Positions 16,934-26,674 of a DNA stretch of 64,000 nt are shown piece after piece. Each line of letters starts with the position of its first letter. Positions within the stretch are counted from its first letter, which is position 1. This DNA comes from Bdellovibrionales bacterium (GTDB taxonomy: Bacteria; Bdellovibrionota; Bdellovibrionia; Bdellovibrionales; UBA1609). Position numbers and translations under genes: made by a program. The stretch spans positions 17,070-81,069 of the forward strand of contig DAIDIG010000007.1 of the NCBI GenBank assembly GCA_027459485.1, read 5' to 3'. The notes beneath the pieces were generated by a model that was not told where the DNA came from, did not search any database, and was given only the letters and a program-made list of their open reading frames with translations.

Positions 16934-18517
16934 ATGACAAAGCTCATTTCAACCAAGCCGATCACTTTTCGCGTGATCGCGCCACTCGCTTTGGGATTGA
17001 TTTTGTTTAGCGGAGTGAATGGGTGGGGACAGAGTGATAGGCAAACAGTTACACCACCGCCAGGTTATATATTGATAAAACTGCCAGGTCGGTCGGCCGC
17101 CGGGAAAGACGAACAGAAGCAGCCGGATGCGACTTCCACCGAAGCAAATTCTCTAGATTCTGTTCAGGAGTGCACCGCCACACAGAAGGATGTAACGGCA
17201 CTAAAGCGTACAAACAAAGCTTTGCAAAAATTTGATGACGACGCTCAAACTGATGCTAGTAAGACGAGTAACCCAGCAGAGTTAGCCACAATAAATAAGT
17301 GTGTGGGATTCGTGCATAGAAGCGCCAATCAGGTCACAGCTAAAATCAACACCATGAATAAAAGCCTGTCTAAAGAAATTTGTGCCTACCAGATGAGCTC
17401 TTGGATAAACCCCGTTGGCGCAGCAGGCTCTGCAAAACATATGGCCGATCTCTCGACAGATTTCAGTACGCAAGCCGGGGATCTCGGTACCGATTTCACC
17501 AAAGCCTTTGGTGCCAAGAAGAATCCCGAGGCTAAATCGCGAAGCACGGGACAACCAGAGCAGAAAGGATTTAAACTTTGTGATGTGAATTGCACCGATT
17601 CAGATTTGCACACAGATTGCATGAATATAGCAAAAAACTATTCCGACGAAATATTTCAGATGACGCTTGCAGCTTATACCGAACAGTACGGCGCCCAAAA
17701 AACCTGGAACGACGTCAGAGTCGGCATGGGTCTCGCCGCGGTTGGCGGAGTTGTCGCGATCGTCAAAGGCATTCAGCATCACAACGACGCGAACAGGCGC
17801 GCTAAAGTAGCAAACGCATACAACAACGGGATTCTCACCAACGCCGATGGCACGACGACTGACTGTACGACGGCGCAGAATTATCTAACCGAAGCGTGTC
17901 AACCCGTGCTCATGCACTATTGCACAGAGACGCAACACGCCGGCGGCACGGGCTGTCAGACGTTTCAATCCAGCTATTGTGCGCTTTCGACTTCGAATGC
18001 CAGCTATTGCTTAGCGGGGGCCGCGGCAACGTACTGCCAAAGCTACAGCGGCAGCAGTCCGGCCTGTCAGTGGATGGCCACTCGCCCCGCTTCGTGTCAA
18101 GCGAACCCGTACGATCAAAGTTGTTTAACGTCACTATCCAATAGCCAACTTGCGACCCAATGTTCGTCTTATCCAAACGATCCGCTTTGCCAGGCTTTCA
18201 CTCAAGGTAAAGTTGTGAACCAGGCCGGATCGACAAATATTGCTGCCAACCCGTTAACCAATACGACGATCATACCTTCCACTTCTAATGCGGCTGTCGG
18301 GGGTTTCAATCAACTGATCGATACCGGCAGCACCTCGAGCGCAAGCACGGCGCCGACGGATTCTTCGAGTTCGGCATCTACTGGCACAGGTTCCACCACC
18401 AACAGCGGCGGCTTGACCGTTCGCGCGCAAGTACGAGGCCAACCGGTTGCCAACATGTGGGCGGCGAATTCGGGCACTACCGTCGCCGTTCTGTGTGGTT
18501 CTGCAGGGTGCCGTTAG
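16934..18517 (+). CDS. Exported cysteine-rich protein of unknown function
   Basis: A 527-residue secreted protein. The signal peptide (TFRVIAPLALGLILFSGVNGWG) follows the ATG at 16934, which has GAAGGGGGAA just upstream. Residues about 50-230 are Lys/Asn/Thr-rich and helical. A hydrophobic segment (VGMGLAAVGGVVAIVKG) around residue 260 may be a membrane helix. A cysteine-rich block then follows, with about 14 cysteines in 120 residues in spaced short units (for example SSYCALSTSNASYCL and PASCQANPYDQSC), suggesting a disulphide-bonded extracytoplasmic domain. The C terminus is a Ser/Thr/Gly-rich tract. I recognise no family. It is followed after 19 bases by a truncated gene remnant. Confidence 0.75.
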   Translation: MTKLISTKPITFRVIAPLALGLILFSGVNGWGQSDRQTVTPPPGYILIKLPGRSAAGKDEQKQPDATSTEANSLDSVQECTATQKDVTALKRTNKALQKFDDDAQTDASKTSNPAELATINKCVGFVHRSANQVTAKINTMNKSLSKEICAYQMSSWINPVGAAGSAKHMADLSTDFSTQAGDLGTDFTKAFGAKKNPEAKSRSTGQPEQKGFKLCDVNCTDSDLHTDCMNIAKNYSDEIFQMTLAAYTEQYGAQKTWNDVRVGMGLAAVGGVVAIVKGIQHHNDANRRAKVANAYNNGILTNADGTTTDCTTAQNYLTEACQPVLMHYCTETQHAGGTGCQTFQSSYCALSTSNASYCLAGAAATYCQSYSGSSPACQWMATRPASCQANPYDQSCLTSLSNSQLATQCSSYPNDPLCQAFTQGKVVNQAGSTNIAANPLTNTTIIPSTSNAAVGGFNQLIDTGSTSSASTAPTDSSSSASTGTGSTTNSGGLTVRAQVRGQPVANMWAANSGTTVAVLCGSAGCR

Positions 18518-18536
18518 TTGAACAGGAGGCTCTACT

Positions 18537-18734
18537 GTGGCCAAAAAGCGAATTGTCGCCGACAACTTCCCCAATTTGCCGGGCAATGTGCCTATCACAC
18601 AGAAAATGCTTTACGGCGTTCGAAATGAATTGTCGTCCAAATTTATGTGCGGATTGAACGCCAGGTGCGCGAACCTTAAAACGTCCCGATGTAGAGCTGC
18701 CAGGCATCGGGGCCTTCACCCGGCTGCTGGTTGA
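18537..18734 (+). pseudogene. Truncated remnant of a small helical-protein gene
   Basis: AGGAGG is followed by a GTG start and about 40 codons that look like real protein: MAKKRIVADNF, then VPITQKMLYGVRNELSSKF. This resembles, from memory, the N terminus of small coiled-coil proteins of Bdellovibrionota that begin with 'L-P-V-T-Q-K-M-L-F-x-V-R-x-E-L' and continue as long helices. Here the reading changes character near base 18657 and runs out of frame into the 3' end of the opposite-strand Omp85 gene, stopping at 18734. I read it as a gene cut off by a rearrangement. A short genuine peptide cannot be excluded. Confidence 0.45.
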
Positions 18735-21489
18735 TTTTGCGGCCGTAATCAAGACTCAAGGGGCCGACTGGCGTGTTGATCCGAAGGCCAACACCTGCGC
18801 TTTGGCGAAACGGATCATGAAAGGTTTGGCCGGCGATATCCACTTCGCCGCCGTCGTAAAAAATCACGCCTCCGAATGCATCGTGAATCGGGTAGCGCAG
18901 TTCTGATCGCACGAGAAAATAATCGCTTGAATCGGGTATAATGTACACTTGTTGAGTTGGGTCGACCGGGAATTCGACGCCATTGGGGTCACGATCGTTG
19001 CCGATACCACTGTAGCCTTCAAGAGTGTCGTAACCGCCGAGAAAGAACGCGTAGCTGAGCGGGATCCCGCTACCCGGGATGTCGTTGATATTTTTTTCGT
19101 AGCCACCGCGCACTTCGTTCGACCAAACCCACTTGGACGAGCCAAAAAGCGGAATGTAATGCGCGAATGTCATTTCACTGCGATAAAAATTCACTTTCGC
19201 GGAACTCCCCATGCCGGGGTCGGCATAAAGTCCGTCGATGCGAAACAAGTTGCCTCGCGTGGGTAAAAATCGGTTATCGGTGTAATCCATATCGAGAATC
19301 GGCCCGGCGTACGCAATGCGAACGCTGTTGTCGAGCGTGCGCGTACCGAAACTCGGTACGTTGTAAATCGACTCGCCGCTGAGGCCCCAGCCAATCCAAG
19401 TGAACTTCGTATGTGAACTGAGATCGCGCTCCGCCGAAAATGACATCGAATCCGTCGCGAGAAGTTGTGTGTTGCTGATGTCGAGAAAGTATTCGGAATG
19501 GCCGACATCGACGCGACCAAGCCATTTTGAATTAAATAAAAAAGGTTCCTTATACGCAAGGTCGATTTCGTATTCGAGCCAGTTCGGATTGTTGATATTC
19601 GATTCGACGACGCTGTAGACACTCGCCGCGCGCCCCGTCCCGCCAATGTTGTTGTACGAAACGCCGCCGCGGCCACGAGCGGTCAAGCCGTTTTTGTTTG
19701 TCATACCCGCGCCGATTTGAAAAAGCCCGGGGTTTCGTTCGGTCACGGCCACAATTAACGTTCGTTGTGAAATATTGGTGCCGGCCTCGAGCATGCGAAT
19801 ATTCACATCCGAGAACAAATTCGTCTCTTCGATCAAGCGGCGGTTTTCTTCGAGAAGTTCAGGTGTCAACAAATCGCCGGGTTCGATCGTCATCCGCCGT
19901 CTGATGACGTAGGTCTTTGTGAACGTGTTACCTTCGATCTCGATCGCTTTGACGTAAATCTTCGGGCCCTCGTAAATCTGAAAATGCACAGTGGCCGAAA
20001 GCCCGTCGGGGGAGTAATCGACGATGTTTTCGTTTTCGTTAAGCAGGCGCATCTCGAGATATCCATTGTCGTGGTAAAACGATTTCAAGCGTTCAATGCT
20101 CTCTTCGAGATGATTGAGATGCAACGGGGCATCCGGGTGGATGGAGAGCTGGCCCGTCAACTGGGCTGGGGTATAATCGTGCACTCCTTCAAAATCAATC
20201 TTAGATAATTCGGTCAGCGGGCCTTCATCAAGTGAAACGATGACGGTGACAGCATCTTTTTTGTCGCTATAAACAGCGCGGCTCGATTGAACCTTGGCCC
20301 GCAGATAGCCTTGGTTGTTGAGTTCGGTAATCAAATTTTTGTAGCCGTTTTCGAGATCCTTTTTTACATAGAAATTCCGTCTTACGGTATTCGAGCTATG
20401 CTGCCGAATGAACGACGAATAATAAAAAGCCGGTCGTGATATGCGCCCGCGGATTTCAATATTTCGTATCTGCACGCGCTGGCCTTCGTCGATGTCGATC
20501 AAAAGTCGCTTGATCATTTCGGTTTTCAGCACCTTTTCTTTCAATGCAACTTGAACGTTCGGGTAGCCCCTCGAAATAAAATTACTTCGAATCGAATTCA
20601 CGATATCGAGCCCCGGGTCGCGGCTGCCGCGAGTGAAATTATTTAAATCGAGATCGCGCAGAACGTCCCGGTCTGTTAATCTCTTCGCATTGTGTATAAA
20701 AAACTGATCGTCACTGCGGGCGAATTGCGGGCTTGAAATGAATAGTTGATAGCGGTACGGGTCGCTTATTTCATAATTGAGGACGGCCTGGGTGTGCGCA
20801 TCGTTGTAGGTGACATCTTTTTGCGAAAGCACCGCATTGATATACCGATGATCTTTCAAATATTCATTTGCGTCACCTTCGATCGCTAAGACCGTGTCTT
20901 CAGAAAAAGGTGAGTTCTCGTGGTGTTTTATAATCTTCTCTAGTTTGACACTGAGGGCAGGGTTAATGGATAGAAATCGCACGCTTGTGATGATACAGGG
21001 CGGGCGTTCTCGAACACTGACCAGGAGCCGGACCTCGGTTGACGAGATATTTTGAAAATCAAAACCCACTATGGCGTTGAAATATCCGCGACGGCCGTAT
21101 AGTTCTTTAACCCGTTCGGCCGCGTCTTGCAGCTGAGTGATGTCGAACCGCGCCCCCAACTTGAGCCGCATGGCCTGGCGTATATCGCCGTCTGAAATCG
21201 CGTGATTGCCCCCGATTTTTATATCGCCGATGCGCTTCAAAATAACCGCCTCGATGGCGTAGGCGCCGTTGTCTTTCACGACTGACACGGATTGATAGGT
21301 ATTCAACATCATTAATTCGCGAATCGCTTCATCCAAGTCTGCTAGGCTCGGCGAACCCGATCTTAGTGATGGAATTTTCTCTTCAACCAAGGTGCGATCC
21401 GCGGGGATGACGTTGTTAAAAAGCACGCGCGCCTGGGCTGAACAGGCGAGAAGCGTGATCGCCGAGCTTAGCAGCAGAAGGAGTTTCAC
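18676..21489 (-). CDS. Omp85-family outer-membrane assembly protein (BamA/TamA-like) with seven POTRA-like domains
   Basis: A 937-residue outer-membrane protein with a signal peptide (MKLLLLLSSAITLLACSAQA). I count seven POTRA-like repeats before the barrel, beginning near RVLFNNVIP, IGDIKIGGNHAIS, IITSVRFLSINP, YQLFISSPQ, RVQIRNIEIRG, ELSKIDFEGVHDYT and VKAIEIEGNTFTK. The 16-strand barrel starts around residue 580 (GLFQIGAGMTNKNG) and ends with an aromatic terminal strand (WQLYIGTF). E. coli BamA has five POTRAs and TamA three. It overlaps the preceding tamB by 4 bases (ATGA), which favours a TamA-like role in outer-membrane protein or lipid transport; a BamA role is the alternative. Confidence 0.9.
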   Translation of the reverse strand: MKLLLLLSSAITLLACSAQARVLFNNVIPADRTLVEEKIPSLRSGSPSLADLDEAIRELMMLNTYQSVSVVKDNGAYAIEAVILKRIGDIKIGGNHAISDGDIRQAMRLKLGARFDITQLQDAAERVKELYGRRGYFNAIVGFDFQNISSTEVRLLVSVRERPPCIITSVRFLSINPALSVKLEKIIKHHENSPFSEDTVLAIEGDANEYLKDHRYINAVLSQKDVTYNDAHTQAVLNYEISDPYRYQLFISSPQFARSDDQFFIHNAKRLTDRDVLRDLDLNNFTRGSRDPGLDIVNSIRSNFISRGYPNVQVALKEKVLKTEMIKRLLIDIDEGQRVQIRNIEIRGRISRPAFYYSSFIRQHSSNTVRRNFYVKKDLENGYKNLITELNNQGYLRAKVQSSRAVYSDKKDAVTVIVSLDEGPLTELSKIDFEGVHDYTPAQLTGQLSIHPDAPLHLNHLEESIERLKSFYHDNGYLEMRLLNENENIVDYSPDGLSATVHFQIYEGPKIYVKAIEIEGNTFTKTYVIRRRMTIEPGDLLTPELLEENRRLIEETNLFSDVNIRMLEAGTNISQRTLIVAVTERNPGLFQIGAGMTNKNGLTARGRGGVSYNNIGGTGRAASVYSVVESNINNPNWLEYEIDLAYKEPFLFNSKWLGRVDVGHSEYFLDISNTQLLATDSMSFSAERDLSSHTKFTWIGWGLSGESIYNVPSFGTRTLDNSVRIAYAGPILDMDYTDNRFLPTRGNLFRIDGLYADPGMGSSAKVNFYRSEMTFAHYIPLFGSSKWVWSNEVRGGYEKNINDIPGSGIPLSYAFFLGGYDTLEGYSGIGNDRDPNGVEFPVDPTQQVYIIPDSSDYFLVRSELRYPIHDAFGGVIFYDGGEVDIAGQTFHDPFRQSAGVGLRINTPVGPLSLDYGRKINQQPGEGPDAWQLYIGTF

Positions 21490-24400
21490 TTAAACTCCTT
21501 CTTGTACTGAAGATCGAGACCGAAAATATCGTTGTTTTCTTGCTCGATGAGTGAGTCCGTTGTGCCGGTCGTGTATTGGCGGCCCTCCCAACTGCCGAGA
21601 ACGGAAACGTTGTGATTTAAGAGATATTCGGCGGAAAAATCGTTCACGGTCGTTTGCCCGATTTCGCGGCTCGCGGTCGTGCCGAACCGCGGGGTCCACT
21701 GCTTTCGAAGCGTGATTGTCGGCTTTGTCGTTTGATCGACCGAATCGTAAGACGACGACACGTCGAACTGAAGACCGAGCTTTTTCTCAAATTTTTTGCT
21801 GATGCCGAGCGACTGCGAAAGCATCGCACTGCCAAATTGGGCACCCGAGTTGGCCATTTGGGCATTCGGATCTGTGACGTTGATTTGCTGCTGAACGAAG
21901 TCTTCTGGAGTTTCGCTGATAAACCCCAAAGTCAGAAGTGAAATGAGGTCAGTTTGCGTCAGCGGCGGTTGACTGTGCAAAATGATTTTGGGGTTATTGG
22001 CCTTACCCTGCACCGTCAGGTCGACATCGAAATCGCGCGTTTCGGAGTTTTTCAGATACGCTGTGAGCTTGGTTGTACCGCGGACGTCGAGTACCGGATT
22101 ATCCGGCGGGGCTTGCTTGTATGTTGCGCTGGCGCTCGAAAGGTCGAATGTGTTACTGCGAAAGTCGACTTTACCGCCCTTTGCGACTAACACTTTGCCG
22201 TCGAGCAGAGGCGCCTGCGGGTCGCCGTTAATGTGGAGTTGCCCGGTAATGGACGATTCGATTTCCATTTGGCTGATTTGCAAATCAATTGGGACGTCTT
22301 TCGGCACATCCACGTTGAGAGCGAGGGCGATCGGCATAAATCTACGAGCACTCAAAAATTTAGGCAAATAAACGCTGGGTTTTACATCACGAACGGTTTT
22401 ACCGCTTGCGGTTTGCTTAGGTTCGATGTGACCCGAATCGACGATAAAATTCGCACCTATTGTGTACGGGAAGGTATTGCCCTTCACGTAAAAATCGCCG
22501 CCGCCGCGAATGTGAAAGCCGTCCGGCACGTTAAAACGCGCGTCTTTGATATTGCCCTTGATGTCGACTGGTACAATTGTGCCGCTGGCGCTGCTTGTAA
22601 CGGACATATGACCGCTCGCCGTCAGTAAACCGCTGGCGAGGCGCCCTTTGACCGAGTTTACCGAAATTTTATTTTTGTTAAAGCTGATGTCGGCCGACAT
22701 TCGCTCGAACGCATGCGGAAAACCTTTGAGTTTTATAAGTCCGTCTTCGAGCCCGAACGCGCCGGAAAAAAGCGGTTCTTCGACGGTGCCTGCGATAAGA
22801 AACGAAAATTTACCACGGCCGCGCAGATCATCGAGAAACGGCGTGAACAGACTGAGTAGAGCCATATTGATGTTACCATCTAAGCTCATGGCGAGTTCAC
22901 CCGGTCGCGAACTTGATGATTTCAATCTGGCATAGCCTTGATCGTTACCCGTGATCTCAAAATTATGAGTTTCAAGAATGCCGTTATTTGCGATCAATAC
23001 CATTTTCTTCAGAGCGCGCATTTCGGTTTGGCCGTTTTGAACGTCTAATTTCGTGATCTCAAGCCGGCCGGTGAATTGCTTCCAATCTTTATTCGGAAAA
23101 CTCAAATCGGCATTCCCCGACAGTGCTGTTTGAAACATACCCAGTCGGGTGGAGTCAGAAAAGCCCGCCAGAGCTTCAGCAAAATCCCAATCCGAAATTT
23201 GAAATTGCAGGCGACTCGAGCCGTCGGGGCCGCGCTGCGCGTGCCAATTGCCGGTTAAGGTAGAGCCTAAAAAATCTCCGCCGGCGTCGATTTCGTTTGG
23301 GTCCATCATGAAATGAAAATGAGAGTCGTCGGCCGGTTGATCGCCGACGGTGGTTTGAGTGAGCGTGCCCTGAGCATCGACGGTCGGGTCCTTGATCGGC
23401 CCCGTGAAATGAGATTGTAACGAGACATTGCCTGTCATGTTGAGCTTTAACTTAGCGAAAGCGTCGGATTGCTCAAGTGCAAATCCGGTCCCTTTCGCTA
23501 GGAGATCGACTTGGCCCTGCGGGCTCATGTGTCCGTTCAGCGTGAGTGTCCCGGTGCCTTTTACGAGGTTGACATTGCGGGTTTGAACCTGCCCATTGCG
23601 TGAGCCGACGTCAAAAGTGAGTTGATCGAATGATTCATCTTGAATCGACCCGCGAAATAAATTTGAAACGAGATCGTATGAAAGTTCATTGACCTTAAGC
23701 GGGCCCCAAAGCTCAAGATTGGCCGTACCGGTACCTGAAACTTTGAGTGGCAGAGTCACTTTGCGCGATAGCGCGCCCGTAATGTCCGCCGAGTCGAGAA
23801 AAGGAACTGACGCGTGCATCTTTACTTGATTGTGCTTCAAATCAATTGCCAAGCTACCTAAATAACGCGAACGATTCAGTTCACCTGAAATGTGGTCGAA
23901 AAACAACTTGCCGGATCGATAACGCATTTCAAACCGGGCGCGGCCGACCTTGTAATCGTACAGCCACATATTGTCGCCATGAGCGATGAGGTCAATTGTC
24001 GCGGCATTCAAATCACCTTGCGTTGTACCTTTGACGGCGATGACGCCTTCGGGTTTTAGCCCGGCCAAATCGGCGATGTCGCTGAATTGCAGCCGATCCG
24101 ATGAGTAATCGATTTTGAAACCGTTTTGAAACGAAATCGTGCCGCTCGAATCGCCTGCGCTCGCTTGACCCTTAATTGCCCCAAGCAAGAGATGGGATTT
24201 ATAAGTTACTCCCGCAGGAGTCACCGTCACGCTACCTTGCACGGCCGATTCATTGACGCGCACGATTTCATGCGCCCCCTTTTTTATCGAATCATTGACG
24301 CGAAAATTTCGGCCGGTCACACTGCCGGTGCAGGTCAAGGCAAATGGAGCCTTGAGATGCCCCGTGCATGGCAAATCAGCGCTGAGGCCGATGTAAACAG

Positions 24401-25601
24401 GAATCGTGCGAAGACCGAGCGCTTGAAACAGCCCTTGCAGATCGAAGCGGTCACTTTTCAAGTTGAGCTTAAAGTCATTGTTCGCATTAAACGCAAGTTC
24501 GGCGTTTGGGATATTCACGTACCCGAAAGTGCCAGTCATTCGCGACTTCCTGATGACAATATGATTCTGATCGAGTTGGCCGCCGAACTTTGCGTCGCCA
24601 ATAGTAAACTGATTGATGCCAAAAGCTTTGGTTTGCAAAGTGAATTGAGCTTGGATTTTTTCGCCGGCCCGGGTGTTGGGGGTACGTGGCGGTACAAAAC
24701 TGAAATCCCCGTCAAATTTGGCGTTACCTCTTAAGCGCGGCACGCCACGAACGGTCAATACCTCGCCAAGTACGCGGGTCACGTCATCCAGATTTACGTC
24801 CGAGCGGACTTCGCCATGAACCTTTTTAATTTTACCGGCGATGACGTTGCCTTCTATCGCGCCCGCAAGGGTGAGAAACGATTTGTTTCTTGATAACTGA
24901 ATATTTGAAAAATAGATGCCGTCTTCGTCGAATAAAAAATTAGTCGCAAGATCGGCCCGATAAATAGCCGGGTCGCCGATTTTTTGAATCTGTATGTCGC
25001 GCGAATTCAAATCGCCTCGAATTGAGCGGTACCGGCTTTCGAGTAACAAATTGATCGAGCCAATCTGTAAGAGAACGGATGGGTTTTCGAATTTCGCCTT
25101 AATCGTGACGTTTTTAAGTTCAATGGCCGAGATCGGCCAAGAGCCGATTCGATCGAACGACAAAGCTGGCGTGCCCCGAGAGCGCCCTTGTTTGTGCGGC
25201 TGCGTGAGCGGGCGAGTCAAGCGCTCGGCCACGCGCAAATCGAATTCAGCATTCGCGATAGTGACTCTGTTAAAATGAATCTGCCCGGCAAGAAGATCGA
25301 ATAAACTGAGGCGGAGTTCGACTTCACCAACTGTGGTCGGCGTCATGTAGTCGGTTAGATTTCTTTGTGGTAATAGCCGCACGTTTTTCAATGTCAAGCC
25401 GATCGGGAAAAGTCGGAGCTCCAAACTCTCCGGCCAAATCCGAACGGGTGAACGCGTTTCGCTCAACTGCTCCACTTCGACGAGCAGCCATTGTTCAATG
25501 CGAGGCAGATGGTAGTTGTAAAAAAAGCCGAGCATGAAAAATAGCCCCGCACATGCAAGCGAGAATTTAATCGTGCGGCTGTGACGGCGCATCCAGTTCA
25601 T
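21486..25601 (-). CDS. tamB: TamB/AsmA-like inner-membrane-anchored transport protein
   Basis: A 1371-residue protein with one N-terminal membrane helix (IKFSLACAGLFFMLGFFYNY) and then a long run of repeating beta-rich segments, characteristic of TamB and other bridge-like proteins that span the periplasm as a hydrophobic groove. The C-terminal DUF490 region is recognisable: KVLVAKGGKVDFRSNTFDL, then NPVLDVRGTTKL, PKIILHSQPPLTQTDLISLLTLGF. TamB partners with TamA at the outer membrane and is implicated in phospholipid transport and autotransporter insertion. Start and stop overlap its neighbours by 4 bases each, so translation is coupled with the TPR gene before it and the Omp85 gene after it. 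Confidence 0.93.
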   Translation of the reverse strand: MNWMRRHSRTIKFSLACAGLFFMLGFFYNYHLPRIEQWLLVEVEQLSETRSPVRIWPESLELRLFPIGLTLKNVRLLPQRNLTDYMTPTTVGEVELRLSLFDLLAGQIHFNRVTIANAEFDLRVAERLTRPLTQPHKQGRSRGTPALSFDRIGSWPISAIELKNVTIKAKFENPSVLLQIGSINLLLESRYRSIRGDLNSRDIQIQKIGDPAIYRADLATNFLFDEDGIYFSNIQLSRNKSFLTLAGAIEGNVIAGKIKKVHGEVRSDVNLDDVTRVLGEVLTVRGVPRLRGNAKFDGDFSFVPPRTPNTRAGEKIQAQFTLQTKAFGINQFTIGDAKFGGQLDQNHIVIRKSRMTGTFGYVNIPNAELAFNANNDFKLNLKSDRFDLQGLFQALGLRTIPVYIGLSADLPCTGHLKAPFALTCTGSVTGRNFRVNDSIKKGAHEIVRVNESAVQGSVTVTPAGVTYKSHLLLGAIKGQASAGDSSGTISFQNGFKIDYSSDRLQFSDIADLAGLKPEGVIAVKGTTQGDLNAATIDLIAHGDNMWLYDYKVGRARFEMRYRSGKLFFDHISGELNRSRYLGSLAIDLKHNQVKMHASVPFLDSADITGALSRKVTLPLKVSGTGTANLELWGPLKVNELSYDLVSNLFRGSIQDESFDQLTFDVGSRNGQVQTRNVNLVKGTGTLTLNGHMSPQGQVDLLAKGTGFALEQSDAFAKLKLNMTGNVSLQSHFTGPIKDPTVDAQGTLTQTTVGDQPADDSHFHFMMDPNEIDAGGDFLGSTLTGNWHAQRGPDGSSRLQFQISDWDFAEALAGFSDSTRLGMFQTALSGNADLSFPNKDWKQFTGRLEITKLDVQNGQTEMRALKKMVLIANNGILETHNFEITGNDQGYARLKSSSSRPGELAMSLDGNINMALLSLFTPFLDDLRGRGKFSFLIAGTVEEPLFSGAFGLEDGLIKLKGFPHAFERMSADISFNKNKISVNSVKGRLASGLLTASGHMSVTSSASGTIVPVDIKGNIKDARFNVPDGFHIRGGGDFYVKGNTFPYTIGANFIVDSGHIEPKQTASGKTVRDVKPSVYLPKFLSARRFMPIALALNVDVPKDVPIDLQISQMEIESSITGQLHINGDPQAPLLDGKVLVAKGGKVDFRSNTFDLSSASATYKQAPPDNPVLDVRGTTKLTAYLKNSETRDFDVDLTVQGKANNPKIILHSQPPLTQTDLISLLTLGFISETPEDFVQQQINVTDPNAQMANSGAQFGSAMLSQSLGISKKFEKKLGLQFDVSSSYDSVDQTTKPTITLRKQWTPRFGTTASREIGQTTVNDFSAEYLLNHNVSVLGSWEGRQYTTGTTDSLIEQENNDIFGLDLQYKKEFK

Positions 25602-26668
25602 GCGGAGCCTCGACCGAGCAGCCGGCGCTGCAAAGCCTGGGCTGAGCGATAAGACGGGCGTACATTCAATATACTTTGCACGAGTTCCGCCGCCGCGGCC
25701 TTTTGGCCGAGCCCTTCAAGCGCCAGGGCGCGCGCGTATGTGGCGCCGAAGGTCGTTTCAGGATCATCCTTGTATTTGCTCTCGATCGTGATGACGGCAT
25801 CCAGCGTTTCAACGAATCGGCGAGATTTCAGTAGACACTCCACGATGAGCCAGTCGGTTGCGACGTTGCGTTCTGCGGATTGCAGCGCTTCAATGGCGGG
25901 ATTGTACAGCTCCAGCATGTAAAGAGCGACGGCGATCATGTACGGCATTTTAGAATTTTTATTTTCAGCATATTTTTTTACCGCCGCAAGCAGGCCATCG
26001 GCGATCGCTGAAAGTGCTTTCAGTTCTATGGCCGTGAGCTGAAGTTCCGACTTCTCAAAGCCAGTTTCAAAAGGGGTTAAACCGGCTCGACGTGCAATGA
26101 CCGCTTCGGCCCAGCGCGACTGCAAATTTTCTTTTTGCCGCAATAGATCCGAGTCGTCGGGGTAGGCGAACAGCATTTGATCGAGTAAAGCTTGCTCTTC
26201 GTCGATCATTCTATTGACCCGCAAGTAATCGAGTTTTGCGAGCTGTTGTTTGTAGTGCTCGTGAGCCTCTTGACGGATTTGATCGGCCGTCGCCTTCTTG
26301 AGGCGAACGAACGATGGTTCGCGTTCTTCCCACGCGGTGAAATAGGGTATCGGCGACGATTCTTCAGCCGACGCATTCGCCTCTAGTAGATGTTTAAGAA
26401 ACTCAGATCGCGGTTGAAATCCACTTTGCTCGAGGATGTGGCAAAGCGGATAAAATGGAATTCTTCTTTTCTCAGTGAACCAAAGTTGATAGAGCTCCAT
26501 GGCATATTTGGCGAATCCCGCGTTGACAATAAAAGCGAGAAACGTCTCTCTTTGTTTTAAGCCAGGAGACTCGATTCGTAAACGATGCAATAGGTTATCA
26601 GCGACCCGGTCAGAATTCCCTTCATCCAGCAGCAAATCTCGAATTGTGCGTTCGAAGGTTTCCGACAA
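25598..26668 (-). CDS. TPR-like helical protein
   Basis: A 356-residue soluble protein made of helical repeats. Tetratricopeptide-like units are clearest in the second half (MIAVALYMLELYNPAIEALQSAERN, then RFVETLDAVITIE, ATYARALALEGLGQKAAAAELVQSILNVRP). No signal peptide, so it is likely cytoplasmic. It lies between efp (6 bases away) and tamB (4-base overlap). A protein-protein scaffold role is all that can be inferred. Confidence 0.8.
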   Translation of the reverse strand: MSETFERTIRDLLLDEGNSDRVADNLLHRLRIESPGLKQRETFLAFIVNAGFAKYAMELYQLWFTEKRRIPFYPLCHILEQSGFQPRSEFLKHLLEANASAEESSPIPYFTAWEEREPSFVRLKKATADQIRQEAHEHYKQQLAKLDYLRVNRMIDEEQALLDQMLFAYPDDSDLLRQKENLQSRWAEAVIARRAGLTPFETGFEKSELQLTAIELKALSAIADGLLAAVKKYAENKNSKMPYMIAVALYMLELYNPAIEALQSAERNVATDWLIVECLLKSRRFVETLDAVITIESKYKDDPETTFGATYARALALEGLGQKAAAAELVQSILNVRPSYRSAQALQRRLLGRGSA

Positions 26669-26674
26669 AAGTCC

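Noticed and set aside
16522..17010. 162-codon open frame on the plus strand through the 574-base gap
   Set aside because: It overlaps the signal-peptide region of the next gene in another frame, has no ribosome site and its composition is not gene-like.
24126..24734. 202-codon open frame antisense to tamB
   Set aside because: tamB is continuous and typical here; the antisense frame has no family pattern.
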